Positions 9,165 to 22,500 of a DNA stretch of 64,000 nucleotides are shown one piece after another. The number at the start of each line of letters is the position of its first letter. The stretch's first letter is position 1. The position numbers and the translations under genes are program-made. The stretch comes from Aulostomus chinensis (lineage: Eukaryota; Chordata; Actinopteri; Syngnathiformes; Aulostomidae), in contig JBBMOA010000021.1 in NCBI GenBank assembly GCA_037954235.1, forward strand, positions 10,364,501 through 10,428,500, read 5' to 3'. The notes under the pieces were generated by a model, which saw only the letters and a list, made by a program, of their open reading frames with translations, had not been told where the DNA came from and did not search any database.

Positions 9165-9322
9165 TCATTGAAGGGGTCTCAGATGGCTGCAAGTGGATTC
9201 ACAGCCACTAGAGGGCGATGGTGCTTCTTCCTGGTGCTGGTTCTGCTCCTGTTCACTCTGGTCTGACAGAAAACTGGGGAACGTCTGTGCTCGGGGGATG
9301 AAAGTCATTGTCATGCTGGTTC
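9165..9322 (-). CDS. dok6: dok6 exon 8: distal tail and stop
   Basis: The acceptor is CCTCCCAG. It is entered in phase 1 and reads GTSMTMTFIPRAQTFPSFLS, then a Q/E/S-rich end and TGA at 9167-9165. RAQTFPS matches mammalian DOK6. The remainder is divergent and contains no tyrosine. Confidence 0.9.
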
Positions 9323-10075
9323 CTGGGAGGAAGAGGAGGAGGGTGGGAGAAAGAGATGCACCTTTAAAAAGGAGGATCACGATACACCAAAGTTACTGTC
9401 TGATGGATAGACACATTCATGTCAGAGTGATGGCGAGAGTCTAACAGTCCCCTCGACACCTTCATTGAAATGAATCGGTCCAATTTGCTCCGCAGTTCAT
9501 ATTGGTTAACTGCAGCGAGACGCGGTAATGGATACTTGTGGTTGGAGGGCTGTTCTGTGCAACTGTGCGACCATTAATAATATATTAGAACAGAGAGAGA
9601 GAGAGGCCTGCTGATCCTGCACACGGAGATCCATCCTTCAGGAAGAGCGTCGACGTCAATACCCTTCATATGTTTCCGATCCCTTTTACAGAAGTGAGGA
9701 TTTAATTGAAATGTGATTAAGGATTGATTGAATTAGCTTGACTAGAAGTGGCTTCCTTCCAGGGATCACACAGACACACACGGATGTTCTTCGGCTGCTT
9801 TCCTCACAAGTGCTTCATCGGCAAATATGAACTATTTACACTGCGTGGGAAAAAAAAAATCATGATCGAGAGAACACACGCACACGCGCCAGCAGTGTCA
9901 GTCATGGTGACACGCACAGCCAACTCTGCAAACGTGGAATATGAAACGTGACCTAGCTTGGCAAACAAGTGTGAGTGAGCAAGAGAGAGCGGGAGGAGTG
10001 TGGTTAAGGAGAGAAAGAAGAACGCTACATGCACAAATAAATAAAGGAAAGGAGGCCAAGCCAGGTTGCAGGTGA

Positions 10076-10114
<39 letters not shown>

Positions 10115-13100
10115 CTTAAATAAAGAGAAATGAACTTTTCAAACAGCTCAGGCCAGAAAGAACACAACAGTGCAGGTTAGGACTAAATAAATAAATAAAA
10201 CCAGGACACTTTCCCTTTGTACTTAAGAGATTGCTGATGTGCAACCAGGCATATCCTTTTCACATCTTTGCCAACACCAGCCCTCTCCTCAAGCTAGGGG
10301 CCAATTTGGAGGCAGAGGCAGGGCGCCCTGGGTAGAGGAGAGGGAGAGAACTCCTCGCTCATAAACAGCAGTTGTGTGATGCTAAACCCCAGAAGAAAAC
10401 ATGGATGTATATGAAGAGGGCGGCGGCGCCAGCTTCCCTCCTGCTCCTCACAGAAGCAGACAGTGATTTGTCGATGTCTTTTCACTACCAGGGAAGGTCG
10501 TGTCATCCTGTCTGACCTGGGGTGGCAGCTGCTGGGTCGGAGCAAACTGGACAAGCACATGCGCGCACATTGACAGGCACAATAGTAGGGCAGGACACAC
10601 ACAGCTATTCATGCATGCATATAGGCACACACACCTGTCAGCACCTTCCTTTCTAGCTGTGTGATAACCCAGATGGCGTTCTAGCAACAGCTGTAACCAG
10701 AGAAAGAGGCTTCCTGCGTTGCAGATTACGCAAGACGGCTGAAATCCAGTTTGTGTAGTAAACAAACAGAAAAAACCCTTCACTTTAGAGATTAGGTCAA
10801 CTGAGTGAAAGATGGATTAAGAAGAAAAAAACTCCTTCCTCTGCACCCACAAGAGCAGTTGACCTCAGTTTTACCTGAATATTCAACGGGTTTCCCGTCG
10901 ATGCATCTACATCTCCTCACGCCGCCTGTTGCAGCGGAGATAGCGTTATCATCCCCTCGCCCCCCTGCCTTTGATACTTGCTCCCTCTCTGGAAAATCCC
11001 CTGCTATCACTGCCGCCCCATCAAACTAGCAACATTACAATTGCTAATGCCGCAGCACTAAAGTATGGAGGCACAATGAAATGCAGCGAGAAAAAGAGAA
11101 AGAAAGAGGGAAGGAGGAGGTGTGAGCGTGAAATTGCAAACAAACAAAAAAAAAACAACATAAAAATGGACTCCACAAACAGACTCTTCCTTTCGTTTTG
11201 TTTCCAGTGTTCGAGTTGGTGACCGATCCAGATGAATTAGGAGCGTCGATCACAAATGCTTCAGGGAACCGCCGTGAAAGTGGAAGTGGAGTTCCTGCAG
11301 ACTTAAATCACCCAGATAAAACTCAGAGAACTCATTTTCATAAAGCCAGATCCCTTAGATTCTTTAATAAAAAGAAATACATTTGACTATTATTACTTTC
11401 AATTATGGAAAAGGAGACTACTGGGAGGTATTGGAGACATTTCCAGCTAAAATAGAAAGCAGATGTGATATATTTAAAAAATACAGGAGTTACACTATTT
11501 CGCTTGCCAAGTCTCCCGTTAACTCTGGATAAGAAATAAACAAATAAGGTTCCTTAATGATTCCCCAGGACCCTCAGGGTGTTTGAAAGCAACCCGAGTA
11601 TGACTCAGCAAATTGACTGTGCTGATTGGATATTCATCATGCGTGCAATGATGCAGCTGAGGAGTGGAGGCAGTCGGCCATGCTGCTCACAGACCTGCTT
11701 CCTTCCCTCAGCGCATCCCCATTGCTTCCTCACCCGGCACCACCATCAGCACTGCTGGGAAGCACGGCAGTCGCGGCCAAACCTCTCCTACTGGGAAGAA
11801 TATATTTATGTCGTGTTCAATTTCCTTTTTGTTTGTGCGTTTACTTTTGTAAATAAGTGGTTTACTGATCCGTTTGCTGAGATAAATGGGTTTTTTCTTT
11901 CAAAATTGAAAATCTTAATATGTTTTTATACAGAATGGATTTCTGATGAAGATGAAAAATTAAAACATTCCGTCTGACATTGCAAATCTTGCCGCTCGGT
12001 GTGATTACTTCGACTAAGATGTAGTCAAGCCTGTGAAGATCACAGCGTGATCACAGAATTTGTACAGCATTCAGTATTTTAAGGGTATCGACAGAATTAC
12101 TGCAGAACGACCCCAAAACTCTCGTTTCTCTACCTCTGAATTAATTTGTGTTGAGGAGTAAACACCAGACAAGAGAGCGAGTGAGACTGTGACATCACCC
12201 CGCCAGTTCAACCAGCTCGGGCTGCAACGAGCCAAACTGGCCCCCGGTGTGGCAACACTTCTCAGTAGCTGACACAAACAAGGCTCTCTGCAATATTTGG
12301 AAAGTGAAATGCAAAAAAAAAAACAAAAAAGAAAACGCCATGGTAACGCCGACAACACACAAAATCTAAAGCCCTGAAGGGTGAATCGCTTCTTAGCAGC
12401 TCGACTGGAAATGTTGAAGTTTGGACTCATTTTTGGCGAGAAAAAAAAAAAGGTATTTGTTTGTGATACATATATAAAAAGAACAAAATGCTTTATTCCA
12501 GGTACTCCAGCGCTACTGAGGGCTGATGAACGACAGCACAGCAGAGTCTGCAGAGGAGTGTGAAAGCTTCCACAGACTGAGCTCGTTCCATAGCCACCTC
12601 TCTGTTGACTGAGTGAAAACATGTTGATGTTTTACATTTAAAGCTTATCAGGCAACAATTAAATGATAATGGCAAAAAATATATAAATAAAAAAATCCAG
12701 CCTCGGCTTCTCAAAAGAATGATGACGTCAGAGTGACTTTCATCTCTGGCGTTCTGTATCAGCGAGAGCTGAAAGAGCCATAATCCTCAAATAAGTCTAC
12801 TAATCAACTAATACCATGGACACGGCGTAATCTCATCAGCTCACTAATTACCTTTCTACCTCTGCTCTATATCTAGACACACACACACACACACACACAC
12901 ACTTTCATGAAGAGCACACAGTGATGGACACACATCCTCAAAAAAAGTAATCACCCTAAACTTTAACGATGGACTTTCTTCCTGCAAAGTGAATTCCTAC
13001 AGCTTTGTGTGTGTGTGTGTGAGATTATTCCCACAACACAAGACCACACACACACACACACACCTCCAATAATGTAGTTTTGACTTGAAAACAGGGGATC

Positions 13101-16100
13101 GAATGTTTTGAAGCATTTATAATAAAGTTAAAATGTAAAAAATTTGACTATTTTGTTATCAGGCATCTACATGACTTGGAAGTTTTGTATTTTGATAAGA
13201 AAAACAGCTTTCAAAGATAGTAAATGGTCATGTGTTTTTGAGAATTACTTCAATAAAAATACTGCATTTCCTCATCCTCGCTCGCCCGCCCGCCACCGCT
13301 GACACAAGTTGGTCAGGAAATAGCAACAGTGTGCGTATGCTAATTAGTGACTGTACCTTGGTAACTGTAGAGATCTCCCACGCTGTTCTGACGCGTGATG
13401 TGCTGCCAGTAGGCGCTGCGTGGCAGGGAGATGGACTTTGTTAGCATCTCTCTGGAGTGGATCTGAAAACATACACATACACACACACACTAGTGAGAAC
13501 AATTAATCTCTTCTGTCTGGGTGTGTGTGTCAGCAAACAAAAAGAACAGGTTTGGATCTAAAAGGCTTCGTTCTACTAAATGATTTCACTGGCAAATAAT
13601 CAGAGGAAGTAAACATGCTCCCTTCCTCCTCCACATGCTACGCTGGGCAGTTCTGTGTAGCTCTTAGCAGTGATTTATGGAGCTGAGGGTAAAATGCTGC
13701 ATTTGGAAATGTTCCCAAATGGTGGGGTCCGAGTGCACGGCCATATGGTCAAGGCTCATCAAACACTAGGCAGGCCTACATAAATAAAGAATACAGATGA
13801 TAGCGGGGAAGAGGAGGGGGGGGGGCAGGAAGGAAGGTAGGAGGGAGGAAGGGATGGATGGATGGGTGTTGTGATGGAAGGAGGGAGCGGAGGCCCAGAC
13901 TGTGGGGGGTCAGAGCCAACACTCGGGAGGAGAGACCGAGCAGCAGTACCTCCAGAGAGGTGTGCATTCATCAGTGCCATTCATCGCTTTCATGCAAAAC
14001 AAAAAAAGGCGTCGTATGAACTAAAAGGTGTTTTTGCATTTGCACGTCTGACTTAAAAAAAAAGATCACGTTGACTTATTGAAAGCGCCCCATGATAAAT
14101 CCAAATCGATTCATTTCTGAATAAACAGTGCCAACAACGGCACTCAAAAAATGTTCTTATGCAGTTCCTCCATTCTAAGGGACTTTTAGCCCTCATTTTT
14201 GTCTTACAGTCAGGCAGCAAACCCTGACGCTAGATTCAAGTCCTTTCTCCTGACCCACGTGCCTCTTAGGACATTAGGCTTTGCCAGGCTTTGTCTGCAA
14301 GACTAAATTGAGGGCTAAAACATGTTAGAATAAATTTGTGCACAAGAACATTTCATGACTGAGGCCAAACATTAGTACATTTCCGAGGTTAATACATCCT
14401 AGGACTCAATGTGGCCTCATTCATAAAATGTCTTGTAAAAATTGCATGAATGCTAATGAGGACTTTCGCCCTCATTTTAGTCTTGCAGAGGTGAATCCTG
14501 GTGGTTTTGTTTAAATCCTTGCTCATGACTTGTGTCACACCTGTAACGTTAGTCTTTGTAGGCTTTGATTCCTGTCTGAAAGACTGAATTAAGGACTAAA
14601 AAAAAAAAAGAAGTCACACTTAAGATGTCATGATTGAGGGCCATGATCAGTAGTTGAAAGATTGGAAGAACAAACAGACTCACTGGTGGCTCATTCATGA
14701 AACACTGTTATTCATAAATCCATTCACTTTTTTAGCCCTCATTTTAGTCTTACAGACCAGTAACTGCCAATAGATGTAATAAACTAGGAGTAACAAATGG
14801 CTGTCAGGCTTCTCTTCCCGCCTGTAAGTCTAAATGGAGGGTTATGAACAAAGTGTGTGTATTTTATGAATGAGGCCCACCGAGAGCGACCCGAAAGTGA
14901 AACGGACCTGGGAGCTCTTCTCCATCTCCTCCATCATCCTCTCATGCTGCTGGGCAATAGCCAGGGTGGCTGAGTGGACCCGCTGGTAGATCATCTCACC
15001 CTCCCGCGTCTGGAACGTGAACAAACCCTCTCCCGTGTCACACATCCTGCGCCAGGGACACACACACACACACACACACAAAAAGAGAAATACACACTTT
15101 GATGGGGGCTCACTCTTGGATTGCTGATTTACAAATATGTACGCTTGAATGTGCACTTACAGGGAGGTACACAGATAACAGCTCCAATTCACATATTTGC
15201 CTGAGTAGATAGAGTACACAAACAAACACACACATTTACTCCCGTCAAACCAGTGCCTGAAGGGCTTTGCAGCGAGTGCTGACATCTGGGGAGGTTTTTT
15301 TTTTTTTTGAATATCCAAAGTTGCTTTGTTGAGGTTTCTAGGACATTTTTTGAAGTTTTGCAGACACATCAGCCTAACACACGCACTTCCACATCACATC
15401 AGCACACACACCTTCCTGACTCAAAGGTGAACCAGGTGGAGTCTCGGCCGTATCTGCGGAGAGAGCTGAGCGGCCACATGACCAGTTTGAGGCGAGCGTT
15501 GTGAATATCCCACAGGTAGATGTTTTCATGGGTGATCTGCATGGTGCACTCGCCGTAGATGTCCAGGTTGGGGGTTGGCATCAGGTACACGTTGAAACGT
15601 TCTGAAAAGATTCACAATTTTCAGAATGTTGGCTCACAATGGTCAAAATAAACGAAGGAACATTAATGCTAGTTAATGCTTTGTTACATGTAAGAGTGTG
15701 GAACAAGCCTGACTTGAGCATAATTAAACATTTCATGCTCTTTGTGACCCTAATTTTAAAGCTGTTGACATGAATCCCTTAACGCCTCAAAATGTCAGCC
15801 CCCGCATTGCTCAGGTTCTCCATCCACCGCTGCTGTAGTTAACTATTAACTAACTGTTAACTAAGCATCAGCTGTTATCAATCCAACCTTATTGTTAAAC
15901 GTTACCAGTCAAGTGGCCAGACAAAAAAAAAAAAATGCTGGTCTTGTAATACCACTTTCTACCTCCAGGGGACAGTTTACATTTACTGATGGTTAGTATT
16001 CTGCATGTTATTTTATCACTTTCAGCGGAAACTACATTCAAGTGTAATTTTTACTTAAAAAAATGAAATCCCACGTCTTTTTTAATCCGTCCAATTGTGC

Positions 16101-19100
16101 TACGAGACTAATTTTGGACGCTTGTTTTTCAGAGATTTCCTCCTTTCTGTTCTAATGAGGCTGAGTGGAATTTAGTTTGTGACGCTCACAGTTTCAGGCG
16201 GATGCTTTAATAAAATTCACAGCATCTCTCTGCCTCCGTTACTTTGAATTATTTACAGAATGAGTTCTAAGGAGCTTTAGTGAAAAGGAGAGCTTTGGAA
16301 AAAGAAATTCAAGGCTTTGCATGGATCCTTTTAGATTCCTGTCTACAAATCTTTATTTGCATGAAAGAACTCTTAAGTGAAGAGTTTGTCATTTTCAAAA
16401 CAAAAAACAAAAAAAGTCTGCTTTTGAACTTTCTTGCCAAGAATTGGATGAGAGCTAGTGGGGCTTTGTCCACAGCAAAACACCTGCCAGCTGAGCTAAG
16501 TTGTCTCCTGCCTGTGGTGTTTTGGTGTAGAGATTACAGCGGTATCAATTTTCTCATCTAACTCACAGCAAGAAAGCAAAATAGAAGCACTTCCCGAAAG
16601 GTCAGAAGCTTTACAGATTATTAAAAGATTCCATATCTCACCTCCATTATCAATTCAAGTGATTCTAGCATGAATCCTCAACAAGTAAACAAAAGTGTGA
16701 CTCATATCAGCTTCATTCACGAATGAAAAAAAACATTTCATTTACAAAAACAAATTATGAATACAAAAAAAAAAAAAAAACCCTCAAAGCAAAATGGTTT
16801 AGAGATGCAGCTTTGTTGAAATCCTAAAAGGGGGTGGTGGTGGGGGGGGGGGGGTTACATGAGAGCCTGATTAAGAGAAAGGATCATCAAATGAAGGATT
16901 AGTCTTCACTCTGGTACGTAAATCTGAGATGTGGCGTGTTTGGGGGATAGGCAGATTAGTATGGATGTAATTCTTGAAGCTGGGGGCAGGAAAGTACAGC
17001 TGGAGTCCAACAAATACATCAAAATATTATAATCTTGCAAAATACAATGTCTCGGTGTATATATACGAGTAGTAATATAATATTTTCTTCATATTCAGGG
17101 TGTTTATCCAATGTAGATTAAAATAAATACATCACCCAATAATTTATGGACTTTACTCAAAAATAAGCATTTTCAATCTTCCTGCAGTACTTCCTAGACT
17201 TCAGAATGCACAGCTAGCCAAGCATGTGTAGCTTGAAGCTCATGGTGACTGGAGGCTAACATGTCATGATAGCGCTTACTAATACCCCTGACTTTGCGCT
17301 AAGTTTGACCCACACCAGTTAGCTTATCGATCCAGTCACAGGTAAGGGATGGAAAGTCCAGGTCAGTCAGCTTTTTGGCTAAAAGAGTTCCTTACTGACC
17401 ACCCACAGACAGGCTGGAAGAACTGAGGGGTCCCATCTACACTAACACTCAACACAGCCTCCCCCAGGGCTGTGTGCTGGGCCCCTTCATGTATGCCTCA
17501 TACACACGACTGTGTCCCTTCCCACCACTCAAACATCGTTGTCTCATTCAGTGACGACAGTGGTGGGCCTGATTGCAGGAAGTGTTGAAACAGCATACGG
17601 GGGGGAGGTCCAGAGGCATGATGTTCTACAAACAACGTCAAGCTGAACACCATCAAAACCAAGGAGATGGTCATAGACTTCAGGAGGGTGGGAGGAAGCC
17701 ATGCCCCACTACAGATCAGCAGCTCCTACACACTCCTTCAGGTTCCTAGGGGTGCCCGTTTTGACGACCTAAAATCATCCACCATCACACTGGCAGTGGT
17801 CAAAACAGCCCAGCAGTGGCTGCACTTTAAGACTGCTGAGGAAGTTCCACCTGGAGGCCAGCCTGCTGAGGACCTTCTACCAGACTACAGCTGAAAGCAT
17901 CTTGACATACTGCTTCACCGTGTGATTTGCTAGCTATACAGCTGGGGACAGGGTGGCACGGTGCTGCAGTGGTCAGCACTGTCACCTCACAGCAAGAAGG
18001 TTCCGGGTTCAAGCCCCGGCTCCAGCACGGGATCTTTCTGTGTGGAGTCTGCATGTTCTCCCTGTCCCTGTGTGGGTTCTCTCTGGTACTCCAGCTTCCT
18101 CCCACAGTCCAAAGACATCAAGAGGGGACGAGGCTGATTGATACTCTAAATTGACCGTAGGTGTGACTGAGTGTGAATGGTTGTCTGTCTCTATGTGTTG
18201 GCTCTGTGATGGACTGGTGACCTGTCCAGGGTGAACCCCGCCTCTCACCCGAAAGCTGCTGGGGTAGGCTCCAGCCCCCCCCGAACAGGATAAGCAGTAG
18301 AAAATGGATGGATGGATGTACAGCTGGGGACAAGCAGCTCAGATCATCGGTTGCCCTCCCAGGAAGACACTGCCACCTCTCACAGCCTCAGCAGAGCAAA
18401 GAAAATCTTTTCAGATCACTCGCTTCCAGGCCAGGGTCTCTTCTGCTTCCTACCCTCTGGCCAAAGATACAGAAGCCACAGGTGCTGGACAAACCACCTC
18501 AAAAACAGTTTTTACCTGTGGGTGATCAGACCCTTAAACGCACAAGTGACCCCCACGGGTTCTAAATCCAAGGGCAATCAGTCTACCACAGTACAGCAGC
18601 TTGTACTCTTCTGCTCGTGATGTGCGAGTCATCCAAGTGCAATATTCCTGTACATATCACTGAAACACTAATTTCTGATATATTTGCTTACATTTTTTTT
18701 ATTTCTCTTCTATTTCTCTATTCTAGAAGTGTCTTTATTCTTGCACTGGAGGGGGAGTGCTCTCTCTAATTTTGTTGTATGCTTCAATGTACAATGACAG
18801 TTCATTCTATTTCTGGATTATTGAGCAGTCGGCTGGATAAAGACGACGTGGATTATACTGGATGATGCACTTGAGTTTGGACAGTTTTGCTCCTTGTTAG
18901 CTGCCATTAGCTTCAGGCTAAATGTACATGGCTGGCCCTTTCTGCATTCTGGAGTCACAAAAAAAAACAATTTATACAGGAGGAATTAAACATTTGTGTG
19001 GCCTTACTTGTGAGTACCTGAGGGTAAAATACACGTTTTAACGTATCATTTAAGGATTTGTTCTGCTAATTTCCTGGGAAGTTTTTCTTCAGTTAATAAA

Positions 19101-19489
19101 CATCTGTATTCATCTGACACGAGCTCTTTTACTCCTCATTATTTGAGATGTTCTTAACATGTAGTTTGAGTTATCTCCCATTATATATAAACCTATGTGA
19201 CCAAAAAAAGAAGGAGAAGTCCCCTTTAACTCAGGCAGACGGAGCGAGAGAGAGGTTTCTCCATAATCTAAATGAGTTCTTCCTAATTACGCTTAATGAG
19301 TCAAAATAAGCCATGTGTCTACAGTGGATGGAACATGGCAATGTCATAGTGCGGCGTATTTTTAGAGACAGTGAAAATGAACTCTGATCTAATTATCTGC
19401 CCCTGCTGTTTGGGGAGGGCTGCTAATTGAAACCTCTTGATTCATTCGCTCATAGCGGCAGCAGAGAGGCTCTGGCTTTGTTATCTGCA

Positions 19490-19523
<34 letters not shown>

Positions 19524-22500
19524 CTGCAACTTCTGCCTGAACACCAAACAGCGGGGAATTGTGTTGTCACACTCCACCGCGCAGTCAAAAACGTGCGTTT
19601 TGATATTGTAAATAAATGAGACCAAGCTGTGTTGGAGAAGATTTCATTTTGAGTTGAAAATGAAATGAAATGATGTCAGATTCTTTTCAATCGCTCGCCC
19701 TTTTAGAACTTTAAACTTCTCTCCTTTGCCTGTTGCCTTTTCGATTTCCTCCGCGAGTTTACAAACTACACATAAAACAAGCCGCACTGTGATAGCAGCA
19801 CCCTGCTGGCTCCCTCCCTTTTCCATTTCCATTTCCTGTGCGAGGAATATGTGGGGAAGCACATTTATTTCACATGGCTTTAGAAGCCATAATCTCATCC
19901 ATCTCTGTGACAAGCTTCATTATGAGGGAAGCCAGTGATGCACAGCACTTCTCATTAGGCCTGGAACAGAGCCCCGACCACAGCCTGTGACCTGTGTTCC
20001 AACTCACACACACAAAAAGGTTCCCTCTGACACACACATTTAAACATACTCCTGAAGTTGAACCAACATAATGCAAAAGATTGTTACGGGGGGACTTGGG
20101 ATCAGGTATTGACAAAAAAAAAACGAGCCTTATTAGCAAGGCCTAATTGGACAGTGGCTGTTCTGCTCCCCTAACCCTCTGAAGACTGACTTGCATTAAC
20201 ACATACACACACACGGGCCTGGACTGCTTGGTGGCAGGCTGAGTGAGGGAGATTGACCCTGGATGGCTGTCTGTGTTAGCAGGGACTAATTGGGCACTCA
20301 CCGTTCTGCTCCCGCTGCACCCCCGCTGCTAACAGGTCTGGTTCTCCCAGGCTGATGTCGTTGAGACGGCTGCCCAGGCACTCCACGCACAGCAGCTTAC
20401 ACCATTCCTCTGCATCCAGCTCTGCATGTAGCCACACAGCAGCACAGCGTCAAACACACACACACACACACACACAGCTCTGAGTCATAATAAAGCACAC
20501 TGTCTAGATTATACTACCACAGCTAGCCCTGCTTTATTGTGTTTACACATGCATGTACATATTCACATAAATCACCCATGGAATTTAAGAATAAAATCCT
20601 GCATGTAGAGGACATGGAACCGCAAGCAAGGGGGCGGGGGGGATCAATCTGATCGATTCAGCGCGGATTAAAAGAGGCAGTGGGCTCAGTAACAGCTAAC
20701 GACAGATGACTCCTTGGTTCTCCTTCGCCGATACAGCGTTGCAGGGCTGAACAACATAAGTAGCTCTGTTGAGGCAATACACCTCCAGTCACAAACTAGT
20801 GATCATTTATTCAAGCTGTCAATGGGTTGTTTCCTAAATTGAAGGAGGGCTTCAGGCTCGTTAATTGGAAAGGAAACGCGAGGAGGAAACAGAATACAGG
20901 CCAGTTAGAAAGAATGAGAATGGTTAAAAGGGGATAGTTCCACATTTGGGACAGAACTGGCAGATGGACAAAACTCAAGCACGGAAGAAAAAAGACTGGA
21001 AACAAGAGAGCTGGCAAAATTCAAATGCTTTTTTGGGACATTCAGAATTGAAGGAGGGCTGCGGAATTATTCTGAAATTTTGGAGCAATATTTGTTCAAA
21101 GTCCAACTGATTCTACAGACTTTGCTTTCCACCAAAAAAACAAAACCAAAACAAAAAACACTATTTTGACACTTCCAATTCTGAAACAGGTCACTCTTTG
21201 ATGTCAAAAATCACAATTGTAAGATCAGTCAAAAAAAAAAAACCAAAACCCTACCATTTGATTTTTAAAAAAATGTTCAGCTTATACTGAAGCATTAAAA
21301 ACTACAAATCAGGGTTTCATGCGAGGTTAAGCTAACCCGGCTGCTAGGAAATGCTTCATATTCACCATAAAAAACATACATAAAATCAGTGAAATGTGAT
21401 TTTTCTCCTTCCTCCTCACTCTTTCAACAGCTTGTATGTTTCCCAGGCCGGTTTGAATAAGTGTATGCTTGCAGTCTCTGGAGGAATAAAAATATCCCTT
21501 CAAAGTTTAAATATTGCAGATCTGCACTGAATCAGGACAATTGATTCTTTCACAATAAGTAGAGAACTTTCCAAAGCTTGCACATTTATGGGGAACCGTA
21601 TTTCTTAAGAGTTAATTTTTAATTGTAGGCTGAGTGGAGACGAATAATTTCACTAATCTAATCTGCAAGTCTGTTTGTGAATATCAAAATCACCTCCTGC
21701 TGAGTTAAAAAATAAAAAAACAGAATAAAAAAAACAGAAAGATGTTTACCGAGGAGAAGATTTCCAATTGTCTCATGTGAGCTTTTGGTGGAAGTTACCC
21801 AAGTATGAAATGAGGCAAACGCTACAGTTGTTTATCTTTGTGAAGCTCCTTTACTCTGAGCCCTGTGGAATTCTGGGATATATAACTCTGGTCAGTGGTG
21901 TGTACACTGACGGAGTGCAAGAACGTCCGTGTGTATTAATCAAAGGGTAACATGCCTGTGTAATGTGCATTTGTTGGTGTTTTGGGTTCATTCATGGCTG
22001 ATATAGAAACTCGGCTTGTGTTTTGGATCAACGTTGGGGTTGCAGGGTGAAGGAGAGGCCTATTCCTGCCTGGAGCGCTACATTTACAGACATCACAAAG
22101 CAGAAATACCAGATACACACACACACATACACGTTAAGTAAGCAGCAGCTCTACGCCTCCACACATTCAAGCCTTTTACAGTTACTACGGCCTGTTAGAG
22201 CCTCTAAACTCCTACACTTTTAAGGCCAATGTGTGGAAAATCGGCTAAACAAACACTTATCAGCACGGAAGCAGCCGTGCTTGCCTATATGCCATGCATG
22301 AGGAAATATGGTCAGAGGATGTGAGTCTCTAGAAGTGTAGGTGTACGTTGGTGATGAAATACAATGGCGTGTGAGAGGATGAAAGACAAAAACAAAAAAA
22401 GCAGCATGTGGTATAACTGAGAAATCAATCCTTTGTTTAAAAACTGTAGGTATACAGTCGTATGTAGTAGTGTCTTCAGGCGGTATCATCTCCGTTCAAT

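Larger units (their letters stand above)
9323..13356 (-). other. dok6 intron 7
   Basis: This is 4.0 kb of intron. It holds CA microsatellites at 10077-10111 and 12877-12902, smaller CA/GT runs at 13007-13065, an A-run-rich stretch at 11100-11160 and a palindromic CRE-type TGACGTCA at 12723-12730. A 183-codon minus-strand open frame (12071-12622) has no recognisable homology. Confidence 0.7.
17385..18820 (+). mobile_element. L2/CR1-type LINE relic, interrupted by a V-SINE
   Basis: The plus strand carries degenerate reverse-transcriptase blocks: a LPQGCVLGP motif near 17460, FSDDS in place of the catalytic F/Y-A-D-D near 17552, and LNTIKTKEMVIDFRR near 17645-17685. After the insertion it continues with IIGCPP and SFYLW(V)IRPLN, the C-terminal end of this LINE group. 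It ends around an ACAATGACA-TTCATTCTATT tail at 18810-18820, the kind of terminus seen in fish L2 elements. Frameshifts and stops show it is dead. Confidence 0.8.
15602..20301 (-). other. dok6 intron 4
   Basis: This is 4.7 kb of intron. It holds an L2-like LINE relic with a nested V-SINE (17385-18820), a G-run near 16846, A-runs near 16765, and a CA microsatellite at 19491-19522. The remainder shows no coding pattern. Confidence 0.8.

Noticed and set aside
17951..18020. tRNA-like promoter boxes suggesting a tRNA gene
   Set aside because: They belong to the tRNA-derived head of a V-SINE, with the SINE central domain following and target duplications on both sides.
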